In this document: in pieces, positions 8,724 through 18,362 of the stretch
How positions within the stretch are numbered: the first letter of the stretch is position 1
How the letters are laid out: each line of letters begins with the position of its first letter
Source of the DNA: Curvibacter sp. CHRR-16
Lineage (GTDB): Bacteria; Pseudomonadota; Gammaproteobacteria; Burkholderiales; Burkholderiaceae_C
DNA: 64,000 nucleotides
Direction: 5' to 3'
Assembly (NCBI RefSeq): GCF_018474005.1
Contig: NZ_JAHCSH010000005.1
Location: forward strand, 248,001 to 312,000
The notes under the pieces: generated by a model
The model's input: only the letters and a program-made list of their open reading frames with translations
Databases searched by the model: none
Told to the model about the DNA's origin: nothing
Translations under genes and position numbers: made by a program

Positions 8724-9689
8724 ATGAATTTGCACCAATTTCGCTTCGTGCAAGAAGCTGCGCGCCGCAACCTCAACCTGACCGAAGCGGCCAAGGCTTT
8801 GCATACATCGCAGCCCGGTGTGTCCAAAGCCATCATTGAGCTGGAAGAGGAATTGGGCATCGACATCTTTGCGCGCCATGGCAAACGACTCAAGCGCATT
8901 ACCGAGCCAGGGCAGCATGTCTTGCGCAGCATTGAAGTCATCCTGCGGGAAGTGAACAACCTCAAACGCATTGGCGAGCAGTTCAGCACCCAAGACAGCG
9001 GCACCTTGTCGATAGCAACCACCCACACCCAAGCGCGCTATGTGCTGCCCGAGCACGTAGCACGCTTGCGCACCTCTTACCCTAAAGTCAGCGTCAGCCT
9101 GCACCAAGGCTCGCCCGACCAAGTGGCTCGCATGCTCATCGAGGATGTGGCCGAAATTGGCATCGCAACAGAGTCCTTGGCCAATTACGAAGAACTTGTG
9201 ACCTTGCCATGCTATGAGTGGCAGCACATGCTGATACTGCCAGCAGACCACAAGCTGGCCAAGCTAGAGCGCATCAGCTTAGAAGATGTAGCGCAAGAGC
9301 CATTAATCACCTACCACCCATCATTTACCGGGCGTACCCGCATCGACAATGCATTTCACGCTCGCAAACTCGAACCCCATATCGTGTTGGAAGCGATTGA
9401 TTCCGATGTGATCAAAACCTATGTGCGCTTAGGATTGGGGATTGGCATTGCAGCAGAAATGTCGGTACACGACGTGCTGCAAGACATGCAAAGCACCCAA
9501 CAACGTAGCGATTTGGTTGTCCGCCCAGCGGGCTATCTATTTGGTCAAAACGTCACGCGCGTTGCTTTCAAACGTGGGGCCTATTTGCGCGACTTTGTGT
9601 ACACCTTTGCGGAATACCTCAGCAACCGCCTCAGCCGCAGCTTGATTGCCCGGGCCATGGATGGCCACTCCAGCGACTACGGCATCTGA
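8724..9689 (+). CDS. cysB: LysR-type regulator CysB
   Basis: A 321-aa LysR-type activator. The winged HTH (residues 1-60, ALHTSQPGVSKAIIELEEEL) has the CysB/Cbl-specific form, and the C-terminal effector domain contains STTHTQARYVLP-like sequence (IATTHTQARYVLP) that binds N-acetylserine or sulfate in CysB. It would activate sulfate assimilation genes. It begins seven bases after cbiX. Confidence is high for the family and good for CysB rather than Cbl because of the length and the whole-protein pattern. Confidence 0.88.
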   Translation: MNLHQFRFVQEAARRNLNLTEAAKALHTSQPGVSKAIIELEEELGIDIFARHGKRLKRITEPGQHVLRSIEVILREVNNLKRIGEQFSTQDSGTLSIATTHTQARYVLPEHVARLRTSYPKVSVSLHQGSPDQVARMLIEDVAEIGIATESLANYEELVTLPCYEWQHMLILPADHKLAKLERISLEDVAQEPLITYHPSFTGRTRIDNAFHARKLEPHIVLEAIDSDVIKTYVRLGLGIGIAAEMSVHDVLQDMQSTQQRSDLVVRPAGYLFGQNVTRVAFKRGAYLRDFVYTFAEYLSNRLSRSLIARAMDGHSSDYGI

Positions 9690-9690
9690 A

Positions 9691-10344
9691 TTACCAAGTT
9701 GCAGGCCCATTTCTGCGGCGAATTTCTGCTTGAATCACTTGGGCTATCTCACTACGCTGTAAACGGTTGGCAAAATCCACCGCCGTCATGCCTAGCTGAT
9801 TTTTCAAGGTCGGATCAGCCCCTGCTTTGAGCAATAACTCCACGGCAGCTTTGGGAGCATACATGGCCGCCATCATCAGCGGGGTTGTCCCATTGGGGGA
9901 CTCCGCATCGATGTAGGCATAGTGATCCAACAGCAGTTGGATGATGCCCTCATCTCCTTTGGTCGCAGCGTAATGCAAAGGCGTCCACCCGGGTTTGTTG
10001 ACATCCACCTCCCGCGCCAAAAGCTGCTGCACCAGCGGCGTCATCCCTTTCAAGCAAGCGAGCATTAGAGGGGTTTCGTCGTTGCGATTGCGCACATCGA
10101 GTTGGATATCAGGTGCTTGCACCAGCACCGCCAACACATCCAGCGCTGGACTGGCAATAGCCACAAAAATGGCTGGTATACCCTCTGGATTCACAGTATT
10201 GGGATCCATGCCACGGGCCAGTAAATTGCGCATGGCAGGCGCGCTATCGCGTTCAATAGCGGAAAAAAAGTCTTCATACGCACCCGCCTGCACCACGCTG
10301 CTGAGCAAACAACAAGCAAGGGCAATACACCAGCGTTTCAGCAT
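9691..10344 (-). CDS. secreted ankyrin repeat protein
   Basis: A 217-aa protein with a signal peptide (CIALACCLLSSVVQAGA) and about four ankyrin repeats. Typical repeat cores are NDETPLMLACLKGMTPLVQQ, GWTPLHYAATKGDEGIIQLL, NGTTPLMMAAMYAPKAAVEL and LGMTAVDFANRLQRSEIAQV. Such periplasmic ankyrin proteins bind other proteins; no partner is evident. It converges on cysB (one base between stops) and lies downstream of tatD with an 11-base gap, so it is probably the last gene of the mltG-tmk-holB-pilZ-tatD run. Confidence 0.85.
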   Translation of the reverse strand: MLKRWCIALACCLLSSVVQAGAYEDFFSAIERDSAPAMRNLLARGMDPNTVNPEGIPAIFVAIASPALDVLAVLVQAPDIQLDVRNRNDETPLMLACLKGMTPLVQQLLAREVDVNKPGWTPLHYAATKGDEGIIQLLLDHYAYIDAESPNGTTPLMMAAMYAPKAAVELLLKAGADPTLKNQLGMTAVDFANRLQRSEIAQVIQAEIRRRNGPATW

Positions 10345-10355
10345 ACGCGTATGCC

Positions 10356-11144
10356 TCAGGCAGGTTTGAACAGTTGGTCAAAATTGTGGCTGGTCTGGTG
10401 TGCCACCTGCTCCACCGTCAGTCCTTTGAGTGAGGCAATTTGCTCGGCCACATACGGCACCAACGCGGGTGTATTGACCTTGCCCCGGTACGGAACAGGT
10501 GCGAGATAAGGGCTATCGGTTTCAATCAACAAGCGATCCATGGGCACCATGCACACCACATCACGCAAAACTTGGGCATTTTTAAAGGTCACAATGCCCG
10601 ACATGGAGATGTAAAACCCCAAATCCAAAGCTGCTTGGGCTACTTGGGTGTCTTCGGTAAAACAGTGGAACACGCCACCTGCACAGCCAGAAGATCCATC
10701 CTCGCCCTCTTCACGCAAAATAGCCAAGGTGTCTTCAGAGGCTTGGCGGGTATGGATTATGAGTGGCTTACCCACCTGCCGCGCCGCCCGAATATGCACC
10801 CGAAAGCGCTCACGTTGCCACTCCATCTCGGCCACGCTGCGGCCATTGAGTCGGTAGTAATCCAGGCCCGTCTCACCAATACCCAACACCTTGGGGCGCG
10901 CAGACAAAGCCACCAAGCCATCCACCGTCGGCTCTGTGATGTCCTCGTAGTCGGGGTGAACCCCCACGGTAGACCAAATGTGGGCGTTTTGCACTGAAAA
11001 ACCATGCACCGTGTCGAACTCCTCCAAAGTGGTGCAGATGCACAAGGCGCGTGTTACTTGCGCCTCTTGCATGCGCTGCGCAATCTGGGGCCAGTCAGCT
11101 TGGAGCTCAGGGAAAGTCAGGTGGCAATGGGAGTCGGTAAACAT
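10356..11144 (-). CDS. tatD: TatD family metal-dependent hydrolase
   Basis: A 262-aa TIM-barrel nuclease of the TatD family. Metal ligands are visible in the N-terminal SHCHL, in GIGETGLDYYR, in LIIHTRQA, in the HCFTED strand and in LLIETDSPYLAPVPYRGK. Family members are 3'-5' exonucleases acting on DNA, and some have D-aminoacyl-tRNA deacylase-like activity. The position directly downstream of holB-pilZ is the conserved proteobacterial order. There are several TatD paralogues in bacteria (TatD, YcfH, YjjV); context and the position next to holB suggest the YcfH type. Confidence 0.88.
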   Translation of the reverse strand: MFTDSHCHLTFPELQADWPQIAQRMQEAQVTRALCICTTLEEFDTVHGFSVQNAHIWSTVGVHPDYEDITEPTVDGLVALSARPKVLGIGETGLDYYRLNGRSVAEMEWQRERFRVHIRAARQVGKPLIIHTRQASEDTLAILREEGEDGSSGCAGGVFHCFTEDTQVAQAALDLGFYISMSGIVTFKNAQVLRDVVCMVPMDRLLIETDSPYLAPVPYRGKVNTPALVPYVAEQIASLKGLTVEQVAHQTSHNFDQLFKPA

Positions 11145-11181
11145 GCATGCAAATGCATCGCCACAAACAGGCGATGGCTTC

Positions 11182-11544
11182 TTAAATGGTTTGGGTCGTT
11201 TTTTCTGAGTTCAGATGCACACCCAAAATTTCTTCAATTTTGAGCTTGAGTGCGCGCACTTTTTCATCTTGGGCGGGGAAGATAACCCCCACACCTTGAG
11301 CACGGCCACTGGATGCGCGAGCGGGGGTAATCCAGCCTACCTTGCCAGCCACGGGATAACGCTGGATGTCGTCAGGCAGGGTCAGCAACACGTAAATGTC
11401 ATCACCCAAGTCGTAATCGCGGTTACTGGGAATAAAGATACCGCCATCGGTGAAGACAGAAATGTAGGCGGCATGCAAAGCGGATTTTTCTTTGATCGCC
11501 AGTTGAATCACACTGGGGCGGTTATTTGATGCGGCAGTACTCAT
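11182..11544 (-). CDS. pilZ: PilZ domain protein (type IV pilus)
   Basis: A 120-aa single PilZ domain. The middle carries TDGGIFIPSNRDYDLGDD and the C-terminal half PVAGKVGWITPA followed by GVGVIF. It lacks the N-terminal RxxxR motif that binds c-di-GMP, as does the type IV pilus PilZ, which acts by protein contacts (PilB, FimX). The start (ATG at 11544) overlaps the holB stop by four bases. The tmk-holB-pilZ-tatD order is the one seen around pilZ in pseudomonads. Confidence 0.86.
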   Translation of the reverse strand: MSTAASNNRPSVIQLAIKEKSALHAAYISVFTDGGIFIPSNRDYDLGDDIYVLLTLPDDIQRYPVAGKVGWITPARASSGRAQGVGVIFPAQDEKVRALKLKIEEILGVHLNSEKTTQTI

Positions 11545-12566
11545 GGTTTTTTCCCCAGTAAAGGCAGCACTAAAGCAGATCGCGCCTGCTCCATCCAAGC
11601 CTCAAGCATAAGGCCAGCATGAAAGGGATGCTCTACGTGACGCCATATCTGTTGTAATTCGCTCGCCCATTGGCGAAGGCGTGCACCATGCACCGGAATG
11701 CCTTGCAAATCCGCTGCAGAGAAATAACGCGGAGATGCTCGGCCATGCAGTGCCAACAAATCGTGCGCCAGTTTGTAAAGAGCATCAAGCACATCACTGG
11801 CCATCCAGTTGCGCACATCGTCCAGTTGCCCTTTAAGAACCTGCTGTGGAAATGCAGACCAGTTTTGTGCAGTGCGTCCTAGCTGCTTATACCGCCAAGC
11901 TTCGTGTGGTAAACCACCTGCAGCGCGCAGCAGAACGGCTGCTTCACTGGCTTGCACCCCCTGATTTTGCAACCAGTGCAAGGCTTCATCCGTTTCAGGC
12001 CAACGCATGGTGTGGACTTGGCAGCGGCTGCGAATAGTCGGCAACAGCGCATGGGCAGACTCGGTAGCCAGCACAAAGCGTGTATCACCTGCAGGCTCTT
12101 CCAGTGTTTTGAGCAAGGCGTTGGCCGCGATGGCGTTCATCTGCTCAGCGGGGTATACCAGCACCACTTTGCCACGCCCGCGTGCACTGGTGCGTTGCGC
12201 AAACTCAACGGTATCGCGCAGCGCATCAACCCGGATTTCTTTGCTGGCCTTGCGCTTCTTGTCATCGATCTCGCTTTGGGCCTTTTCAGACAAAGGCCAC
12301 CCCTGCTCTAGCATTTGTACCTCGGGCATGAGGACCGCCAAATCCGCGTGGGCGTGTACGCCAATGGCGTGACAACTGCCGCACTCGTGGCAAGCCCCCT
12401 GCTCTGTGGGGTTGTCGCACAACCAAGTACTGGCCAGTTGCATAGCCAAGTCGTATTGCCCCAAACCCGATGGCCCCTGCAGTAGCCAAGCATGACCACG
12501 CTGGCGCTGCAAGGCTTGCAGCTGCTCTTGCAGCCAGGGCATCACCGTCTTATTCACCGCAACCAT
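11541..12566 (-). CDS. holB: DNA polymerase III subunit delta'
   Basis: The clamp-loader delta' subunit, about 341 aa from the ATG at 12566. The N-terminal region has [20 protein letters not shown] then [11 protein letters not shown], the degenerate Walker A that makes delta' unable to hydrolyse ATP, followed by a four-Cys zinc module (CHECGSC with an upstream Cys). The sensor region reads [18 protein letters not shown] and TIRSRCQ. An alternative start is the ATG at 12542 (MPWLQEQ). The chosen start overlaps the end of tmk by 13 bases; the 3' end overlaps pilZ by four. Confidence 0.9.
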   Translation of the reverse strand: MVAVNKTVMPWLQEQLQALQRQRGHAWLLQGPSGLGQYDLAMQLASTWLCDNPTEQGACHECGSCHAIGVHAHADLAVLMPEVQMLEQGWPLSEKAQSEIDDKKRKASKEIRVDALRDTVEFAQRTSARGRGKVVLVYPAEQMNAIAANALLKTLEEPAGDTRFVLATESAHALLPTIRSRCQVHTMRWPETDEALHWLQNQGVQASEAAVLLRAAGGLPHEAWRYKQLGRTAQNWSAFPQQVLKGQLDDVRNWMASDVLDALYKLAHDLLALHGRASPRYFSAADLQGIPVHGARLRQWASELQQIWRHVEHPFHAGLMLEAWMEQARSALVLPLLGKKP

Positions 12567-13186
12567 CCTCGCTGAACAAGGGCTTGGCACACATCGGCCC
12601 ACACTTGCTCGCGTGGTTGATCAGCGGCAATGCGCGCAAAGCGTTGTGGATCAGCCTGCTGGCGGCGTGCATAGCCTTGCACCACTTGGTGAAAGAAATC
12701 CTCTGGCTGTGATTCAAACCGGTCAGCCGTGCGCGCCTGCACCAAACGGGCAGCTGCCACTGCCGGCGGCAAGTCAAACCAAATCGTCAAATCAGGCTGT
12801 AGTACAGCACCTTGTTGGCTTTGCACCCACTGCTCCAACTGCAGCAAAGTAGCCCAATCCACACCACGCCCACCCCCTTGGTAAGCAAACGACGCATCGG
12901 CAAAACGGTCACACAGCACCACATCCCCGCGCTGTAAAGCAGGGCGAATCACCTGCTGCACATGATCGCGGCGGGCTGCAAACACCAGCAAGGCCTCGGT
13001 CAGTGCATCCATGGGGTGGTTGAGCACGAGCTGACGCAACTGCTCGGCCAGTTCGGTGCCACCGGGTTCGCGACTGCGCGTAACGCTGTAGCCTTGCTGC
13101 TGCAACAGCGAAGCCAGCGCATCGATATGGCTCGATTTGCCAGCACCATCGATGCCCTCAAAGCTGATGAAAATGCCTTGGCTCAT
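12554..13186 (-). CDS. tmk: thymidylate kinase
   Basis: A 210-aa dTMP kinase. The P-loop [13 protein letters not shown] is at residues 8-20, the DR(F/Y) motif and substrate loop read [17 protein letters not shown], and the lid region around residues 145-155 is complete. It phosphorylates dTMP to dTDP. The start overlaps the mltG stop by four bases (13183-13186) and its end overlaps holB, so mltG-tmk-holB-pilZ is a translationally coupled operon. Confidence 0.95.
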   Translation of the reverse strand: MSQGIFISFEGIDGAGKSSHIDALASLLQQQGYSVTRSREPGGTELAEQLRQLVLNHPMDALTEALLVFAARRDHVQQVIRPALQRGDVVLCDRFADASFAYQGGGRGVDWATLLQLEQWVQSQQGAVLQPDLTIWFDLPPAVAAARLVQARTADRFESQPEDFFHQVVQGYARRQQADPQRFARIAADQPREQVWADVCQALVQRGWLR

Positions 13187-14187
13187 GGCGCGTCACTTCC
13201 GGCTAATTTGGAGCGCTGGTATTGGTTCACGGCGCGGTTATGGTCTGGCAAATTGGTGCTGAACTGGCTACTGCCATCTCCACGGGCCACAAAATACAGC
13301 ACCCGACTTCCAGCGGGCTGCACAGCAGCCCACAATGCCCCTTTACCGGGCATCGCAATGGGGGTTGGCGGCAAGCCATCGCGGGTGTAGGTGTTGTAGG
13401 GAGTGTCTTGCTGCAAATCGGCTTTGCGCAAATTGCCATCAAAGCGCTCACCCAAACCGTAAATCACGGTCGGATCGGTTTGCAAACGCATACCAATGGC
13501 CAAACGGTTATTGAATACCGCCGAAATCATGGCGCGATCCGACGCTTTCCCGGTCTCTTTTTCTACGATGCTGGCCAGTATCAGAGCCTGCTCCGGGTTT
13601 TGCAGGGGAATGTCCTTGTTACGCGCACTCCATGCGCGCTCCAGTTGTTTGTCCATGGCCAACATGGCCCGTTTGAGTACAGCCAAATCACTCGATCCTT
13701 TGGCATAGGTATAGGTATCCGGAAAGAAACGCCCCTCAGCGGCCACACCCGGGCGCTGTAGCGCCTGCATGATGTCAGCATCCGCCATGGCCTGTGTGTC
13801 CGGCTTGAGTGCTTGGGCCTTGGCCAGCGCTTGGCGCACTTGGCGAAAATTCCACCCTTCTACCAAAGTCACGCTGCGCAAAGCCTCATCGCCTTGCACC
13901 AGCTTTTGCAGCAGTTCGTACGGCGTCGTTCCTGCACTGATTTCGTAGCTGCCAGCCCGAATCGCCCGCGCTTTGCCCGAGATCCGAAACCAGCTATAGA
14001 GCAGCACAGGCTCGACATCAATACCCGACTGACGCACCAACTGCGCCACCTCTTTAGGGGTACTGCCCGCTTCGATGGACAAATCCACCACCGCTTGGGC
14101 TTGGGGCATGGGGCTACCCAACCACCAGGCTGCAGCACCAACGAACGCCAGCACTGCCAACAAAAGTCCCGTCAACCAGACGCGCAC
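13183..14187 (-). CDS. mltG: endolytic murein transglycosylase MltG
   Basis: A 334-aa YceG-like enzyme with one N-terminal membrane anchor ([17 protein letters not shown]), a LysM-like subdomain (about residues 35-120) and the catalytic domain. The catalytic Glu lies in [12 protein letters not shown], and the C-terminal landmark is [20 protein letters not shown]. It cuts nascent glycan strands in the periplasm and sets their length. It is first in the mltG-tmk-holB-pilZ-tatD run and divergent from ygfZ (47-base gap). Confidence 0.93.
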   Translation of the reverse strand: MRVWLTGLLLAVLAFVGAAAWWLGSPMPQAQAVVDLSIEAGSTPKEVAQLVRQSGIDVEPVLLYSWFRISGKARAIRAGSYEISAGTTPYELLQKLVQGDEALRSVTLVEGWNFRQVRQALAKAQALKPDTQAMADADIMQALQRPGVAAEGRFFPDTYTYAKGSSDLAVLKRAMLAMDKQLERAWSARNKDIPLQNPEQALILASIVEKETGKASDRAMISAVFNNRLAIGMRLQTDPTVIYGLGERFDGNLRKADLQQDTPYNTYTRDGLPPTPIAMPGKGALWAAVQPAGSRVLYFVARGDGSSQFSTNLPDHNRAVNQYQRSKLAGSDAP

Positions 14188-14234
14188 AGCCCTTGCTCCC
14201 GTGAGTCCATAAAAGGGGAATCATAATTCAGCCC

Positions 14235-15137
14235 ATGCATACACCAGCCCTTCCTGACACACTGAAAAATGGCCACGCCGCCCTGCCCCACTGGGGGGTA
14301 CTGGAACTGCGAGGCGCTGACGCCGCCAAGTTCATCCACAACCAGCTGACGCAAGACTTCGTGCTGCTGCGCCAAGACCAATACCGTTTGGCCGCTTTGT
14401 GCTCGCCACAAGGTCGCATGCTGGGCAGCTTTTGGGGTATCAAGCCTGAAACCAACTGCGTCCTACTCATTGCGCCGCGTGCGCAAATCGCCCCCTTGTT
14501 GCAACGCTTGCGCATGTTCGTCCTGCGTGCCGCGGTTCAACTGCGCGATGCCAGTAGTGACTGGTCGCTCTGGGGTGCAACCACCACGCAAGAAACCAGT
14601 AGCACGCCACTAGAAAAGCGCGGCGCAGGCTTTGTGCTGCACTTACCCCCAGCACAAGGCTTGCAACGCCAACTGCATGTGCTGCCAAGCAACAGCGGAG
14701 AAACAAACGATTGGCCCAGCCAAGCCATGGACACCGCATGGTGGGATTGGCTGGATGTCATGAGCGGCATTGCAGCCATTTACCCCGAAACCGCCAATAT
14801 GTGGGTTCCCCAGATGCTGAACTACGAATCTGTCGGCGGCGTGAACTTCAAAAAAGGCTGCTATCCCGGACAAGAAGTGGTGGCCCGTAGCCAGTTCAGA
14901 GGCACCTTGAAACGCAGGGCTTATTTGTTACAGAGTGAAATTTTTTTACCATTGGCTAGCCCTGTTTTGGCAGCCGGTGAAGAAGTAGGACACATCGCTG
15001 TCTGTGCTGCACATCCCACTAATGGCTACACCTCTATAGCAGTGCTACAGACATCGACCGAAAACGCCGATTTGCAGGCACAAAATCAAGGACTAGAACG
15101 GCTCCCACTTCCTTACAAATTACTCGAAGACATTTGA
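14235..15137 (+). CDS. ygfZ: folate-binding protein YgfZ (Fe-S cluster repair)
   Basis: A 300-aa GcvT-fold protein. The family signature KGCYPGQEVVAR, with the redox-active Cys, is at about residues 215-226, and the N-terminal half has the T-protein-like RGADAAKFIHNQLTQDF. YgfZ uses folate to support assembly or repair of Fe-S proteins such as MiaB. It starts divergently from mltG. Confidence 0.9.
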   Translation: MHTPALPDTLKNGHAALPHWGVLELRGADAAKFIHNQLTQDFVLLRQDQYRLAALCSPQGRMLGSFWGIKPETNCVLLIAPRAQIAPLLQRLRMFVLRAAVQLRDASSDWSLWGATTTQETSSTPLEKRGAGFVLHLPPAQGLQRQLHVLPSNSGETNDWPSQAMDTAWWDWLDVMSGIAAIYPETANMWVPQMLNYESVGGVNFKKGCYPGQEVVARSQFRGTLKRRAYLLQSEIFLPLASPVLAAGEEVGHIAVCAAHPTNGYTSIAVLQTSTENADLQAQNQGLERLPLPYKLLEDI

Positions 15138-15225
15138 CGATTTCCCGATAAATACCCTGATGGCTTTACTGCAGCCTCCATAATTCACCAAGCTGTTACG
15201 ACACCAACAAGGGTTACGGAAAAAT

Positions 15226-15876
15226 ATGTCAACGCCGCTCAGCAAAGAAGAAGCTTTTTCACGTCTGGGATCCATCACGCGTGAAATGCACGAAGCCCTG
15301 ACGGCTTTGGGGTCAAACCAACTGCACAGCATCGTGCAGGAAATCCCCAACGCCCGTGATCGGCTGAGTTATGTGGGCAAGATGACCGAGGATGCTGCCA
15401 ACAAGGTGTTGAGTTTGGTTGAGCAGCACAAGCCCGAATGCGATGACCTGGCATCCCGTGGCCTGGAGTTGCGCGACTCCTTGGCCCGCATGGCCAACGA
15501 TCCCCATATGAGCTTAGACAAAGCACGTGGCTTAATGACCGTGTGCAGCAAGTTTGCCGAGCGGACTGCTGGTTTTGCCGATGGGCAAGCCAATGCGCTC
15601 AGTGACATCATGATGGCGCAAGACTTCCAAGACTTGTCGGGACAGGTCATCAAGAAGGTGATCGACATCATCACGCGCACCGAATTGCAGCTAGTGCAAT
15701 TGCTCATCGACAGCGCACCAGAGCAAGCAACACCCCATATGGCAGCCACAGGAACAGACGATGCGGCCCCAGCTGCATTGTCTGTCGATACCCACGTGCT
15801 CGAAGGCCCACAAACGGCCGACCAGGCACTCAAGCAAGAAGACGTCGACGATCTACTGGCTTCGCTGGGCTTCTGA
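15226..15876 (+). CDS. cheZ: CheY-P phosphatase CheZ
   Basis: A 216-aa all-helical protein. The catalytic region DIMMAQDFQDLSGQVIKKVI contains the conserved Asp and Gln pair that dephosphorylates CheY-P, and the extreme C-terminus EDVDDLLASLGF is the CheY-binding peptide, joined by a Pro/Ala-rich linker (about 165-200). It ends the tumbling signal in chemotaxis. No cheY or other chemotaxis gene adjoins it, although cheY is its usual neighbour. Confidence 0.93.
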   Translation: MSTPLSKEEAFSRLGSITREMHEALTALGSNQLHSIVQEIPNARDRLSYVGKMTEDAANKVLSLVEQHKPECDDLASRGLELRDSLARMANDPHMSLDKARGLMTVCSKFAERTAGFADGQANALSDIMMAQDFQDLSGQVIKKVIDIITRTELQLVQLLIDSAPEQATPHMAATGTDDAAPAALSVDTHVLEGPQTADQALKQEDVDDLLASLGF

Positions 15877-15961
15877 CCCCTTGTCACTCTGCCCAGCCCT
15901 ATAGCCTCTATATGGCTTGCTGTCTCCAGTCGGGCACCCAAATTGCTAGTATCCCGTTCAC

Positions 15962-15989
15962 TGTGTCATGGCAAGGTTGCCATGACACA
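15962..15989. promoter_or_regulatory. 28-base perfect inverted repeat upstream of the ABC transporter operon
   Basis: TGTGTCATGGCAA, two bases (GG), then TTGCCATGACACA. It ends 35 bases before the start codon of the substrate-binding protein and has no T tract after it, so an operator or leader structure is more likely than a terminator. The binding factor is unknown; an Lrp/AsnC regulator is encoded just beyond the operon. Confidence 0.55.
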
Positions 15990-16024
15990 TCCCCACATCT
16001 TTCACTCGGTTTTTTGGAGATCCA

Positions 16025-16852
16025 ATGAAAAAAGCACTGTTAGCGCTGGCAATTCCCTTTGTTCTGGTCGCCTGCGGCAAAAAAGAAGAGCCCGCAGCGG
16101 CAGCCCCTGCTCCAGCAGCCGCCCCAGCTACTGCAGAGCCTGCTGTGCTAAAAGTTGCGATTGATCCCACCTACGAGCCGTTCACCTACAAGACCCCCGA
16201 TGGCCAGCCCACTGGCTTTGACGTGGATATCGCCAAGGCCTTGTGCGACCAAATCAAGCGCAAGTGCGAGTTTGTCGAACAAGTGTGGGACGGCATGATC
16301 CCCGGCCTGATCGCCAAAAAGTACGACGTCATCATCTCCTCCATGTCAGCCACAGAAGAGCGCAAGAAAGAGATCGACTTCTCGGACAAGTACTACAGCA
16401 CCCCCAGCCGCATCGTGCTGAAAAAGGGCACCAAGTTCACCGACTTGGCGTCGTTGAAGGGCAAGAAAATTGGCGTTCTCAAAGGCTCTACCCAAGAGAA
16501 ATACGCTGTGGACAACCTCAAGCCCGTGGGCGTGGTGATCAACTCCTACGAAGCCCAAGACCAAGTCTATTTGGACATCAAATCGGGCCGTATCGACGGC
16601 ACCGTGGCGGACTATTTGGAAGTCACAGGCGGGTTCCTGTCCAAGCCTGAAGGCGCTAACTACGAATTCATCGGCCCTGTGCTGAGCGACCAGAAATACT
16701 TTGCTGGCGTTGCTGTGGCCATGCGCAAGGGCGAAGACAAGCTCAAGGCCGAGATGAGCGAAGCCATCAAGGCCCTCCGAGCCAATGGCGTTTACAAGAC
16801 CATCAACGACAAGTACTTTGCCAAGTACAACATCGATGTGTACGGCGAATAA
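16025..16852 (+). CDS. polar amino acid ABC transporter, substrate-binding lipoprotein
   Basis: A 275-aa periplasmic binding protein of the SBP_bac_3 family. A lipoprotein signal (LAIPFVLVAC, lipid-modified Cys near residue 18) and an Ala/Pro linker precede the mature domain, which opens with KVAIDPTYEPFTYKTPDGQP and contains GFDVDIAKALCDQIKRKCEF. This pattern belongs to Lys/Arg/Orn/His-binding proteins (ArgT/HisJ/ArtJ group). It is the first gene of an operon with two permeases, an M14 hydrolase and an ATPase. A 28-base inverted repeat lies just upstream. The exact ligand cannot be told from sequence. Confidence 0.87.
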   Translation: MKKALLALAIPFVLVACGKKEEPAAAAPAPAAAPATAEPAVLKVAIDPTYEPFTYKTPDGQPTGFDVDIAKALCDQIKRKCEFVEQVWDGMIPGLIAKKYDVIISSMSATEERKKEIDFSDKYYSTPSRIVLKKGTKFTDLASLKGKKIGVLKGSTQEKYAVDNLKPVGVVINSYEAQDQVYLDIKSGRIDGTVADYLEVTGGFLSKPEGANYEFIGPVLSDQKYFAGVAVAMRKGEDKLKAEMSEAIKALRANGVYKTINDKYFAKYNIDVYGE

Positions 16853-16919
16853 ATCGCCATAACCGCACACACGGCACTACCAAGGGGCGCAGCAATGTGC
16901 CCTTTTTCACACCTTCTCC

Positions 16920-17606
16920 ATGAACGCCTACTACCTCGCCATCCTCCAAGGCTCCTTGCTCACCATCGGGGTGTCCTTGCTGGCATTGTTGGTGGCCATC
17001 GTGCTGGGTTTGCTGGGCGCCAGCGCCAAGCTCTCAGGACGGCGCATTCCCCAAGCCATTGCCACCCTGTACACCACCGTCATCCGGGGCGTGCCGGACT
17101 TGGTGGTCATGCTGCTGCTCTTTTACGGTGGCACCATGGGCTTGAACAAGCTGATGGAAGCTTTGGGCAGTTCGCGCACCGTGGACATCAACCCCTTTGT
17201 GGCAGGGGTGCTGACGATCGGCTTCATCTACGGTGCCTACATGACCGAAACCTTCCGCGGAGCCATCCAATCCATACCGCCAGGGCAAATGGAAGCGGCC
17301 TGGGCATTTGGCATGGGGCGCTGGCAAACCTTTTACCGCATCACCCTGCCACAAATGGTGCGCTACGCCCTGCCGGGATTTACCAACAACTGGTTGGTAC
17401 TCATCAAATCGTGTGCGCTGGTGAGCCTCATCGGGCTCAAAGAAATGACCTATCTGGCCAAGCAAGCCAGTGCGGCCACCCGCTCACCGTTTGCTTTTTT
17501 TGTGTTCACCGCTGTGCTGTTTTTGCTCTACACCAGTGTCTCGCTGTGGGCGCTGCGCAAACTCAACCAGCGCTATAGCCTGGGCGTTAGAAAGGCCAGC
17601 GTATGA
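16920..17606 (+). CDS. polar amino acid ABC transporter permease, HisQ type
   Basis: A 228-aa inner-membrane permease with about five helices. The coupling (EAA) motif is QMEAAWAFGMGRWQTFYRIT, and the region RGVPDLVVMLLLFYGG is characteristic of HisQ/ArtQ-like subunits. It would pair with the next gene product to form the channel of a basic or polar amino acid importer. It overlaps the second permease gene by four bases. Confidence 0.88.
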   Translation: MNAYYLAILQGSLLTIGVSLLALLVAIVLGLLGASAKLSGRRIPQAIATLYTTVIRGVPDLVVMLLLFYGGTMGLNKLMEALGSSRTVDINPFVAGVLTIGFIYGAYMTETFRGAIQSIPPGQMEAAWAFGMGRWQTFYRITLPQMVRYALPGFTNNWLVLIKSCALVSLIGLKEMTYLAKQASAATRSPFAFFVFTAVLFLLYTSVSLWALRKLNQRYSLGVRKASV

Positions 17607-18316
17607 AGTGGCATGTCATTGTGGAGCCGCAGAACCTGCTCATGTACTGGCAGGGGTTGGTGACCACCATGGAGCTGCTGCTGGCCTCTCTGGCTGGTGG
17701 CGCCATCTTGGCCTTGATGTTGGCCTTGCTGCTCACCGGGCCTTGGCGCTGGGCGCGCTGGCTGGTCTCGGGCTATACCTACACGATGCGTGGCACGCCC
17801 CTGCTGTTGCAGGTGTACCTCATCTACTACGGGCTGGGACAAGTGGAGTGGATCCAAGCGCGCTGGGATGAAGTCTGGCCGTGGACCTATTTCAAAGAGC
17901 CCTTTTTCTGCGCCCTGCTCTCCTTCACCCTCAACACCGCAGCCTACACGGCCGAAATGCTGGCCGGGGCAATCCGTGAGACTCCAGCAGGCGAGATAGA
18001 AGCCGCCCATGCCTACGGCATGCCACGCTGGAAGGTCATGCTGCGCATCGTGCTGCCCAGCGCCATGCGCCGTTGCCTGCCCGCTTACAGCAATGAGGTC
18101 ATCATGATGCTGCAAAGCACCAGCTTGGCCAGTGCGGTGCCCAGCATGCTGGATATCACTGCCGCCGCCAGCCGCGTGTACTCCGACTACTTCCTGCCCT
18201 TTGAGGCCTACATGGCCGCAGCACTGATCTACCTGCTGGTCACCTTTGTCCTGATGCTGATGTTCCGTTGGGCCGAAAAACGCTGGCTGGCTTTCCAAGG
18301 CCCGCGCAACCACTGA
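17603..18316 (+). CDS. polar amino acid ABC transporter permease, HisM type
   Basis: A 237-aa permease with the HisM-type features RGTPLLLQVYLIYYGLGQ near residue 60 and the EAA-like motif EIEAAHAYGMPRWKVMLRIV. ATG at 17603 overlaps the preceding stop (ATGA), so the two permeases are translationally coupled as expected for a heterodimeric channel. Confidence 0.88.
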   Translation: MKWHVIVEPQNLLMYWQGLVTTMELLLASLAGGAILALMLALLLTGPWRWARWLVSGYTYTMRGTPLLLQVYLIYYGLGQVEWIQARWDEVWPWTYFKEPFFCALLSFTLNTAAYTAEMLAGAIRETPAGEIEAAHAYGMPRWKVMLRIVLPSAMRRCLPAYSNEVIMMLQSTSLASAVPSMLDITAAASRVYSDYFLPFEAYMAAALIYLLVTFVLMLMFRWAEKRWLAFQGPRNH

Positions 18317-18362
18317 AGCCACTTCGCAGCCACCCCATCACCGCTTACCCCTGTTTTTTTGT

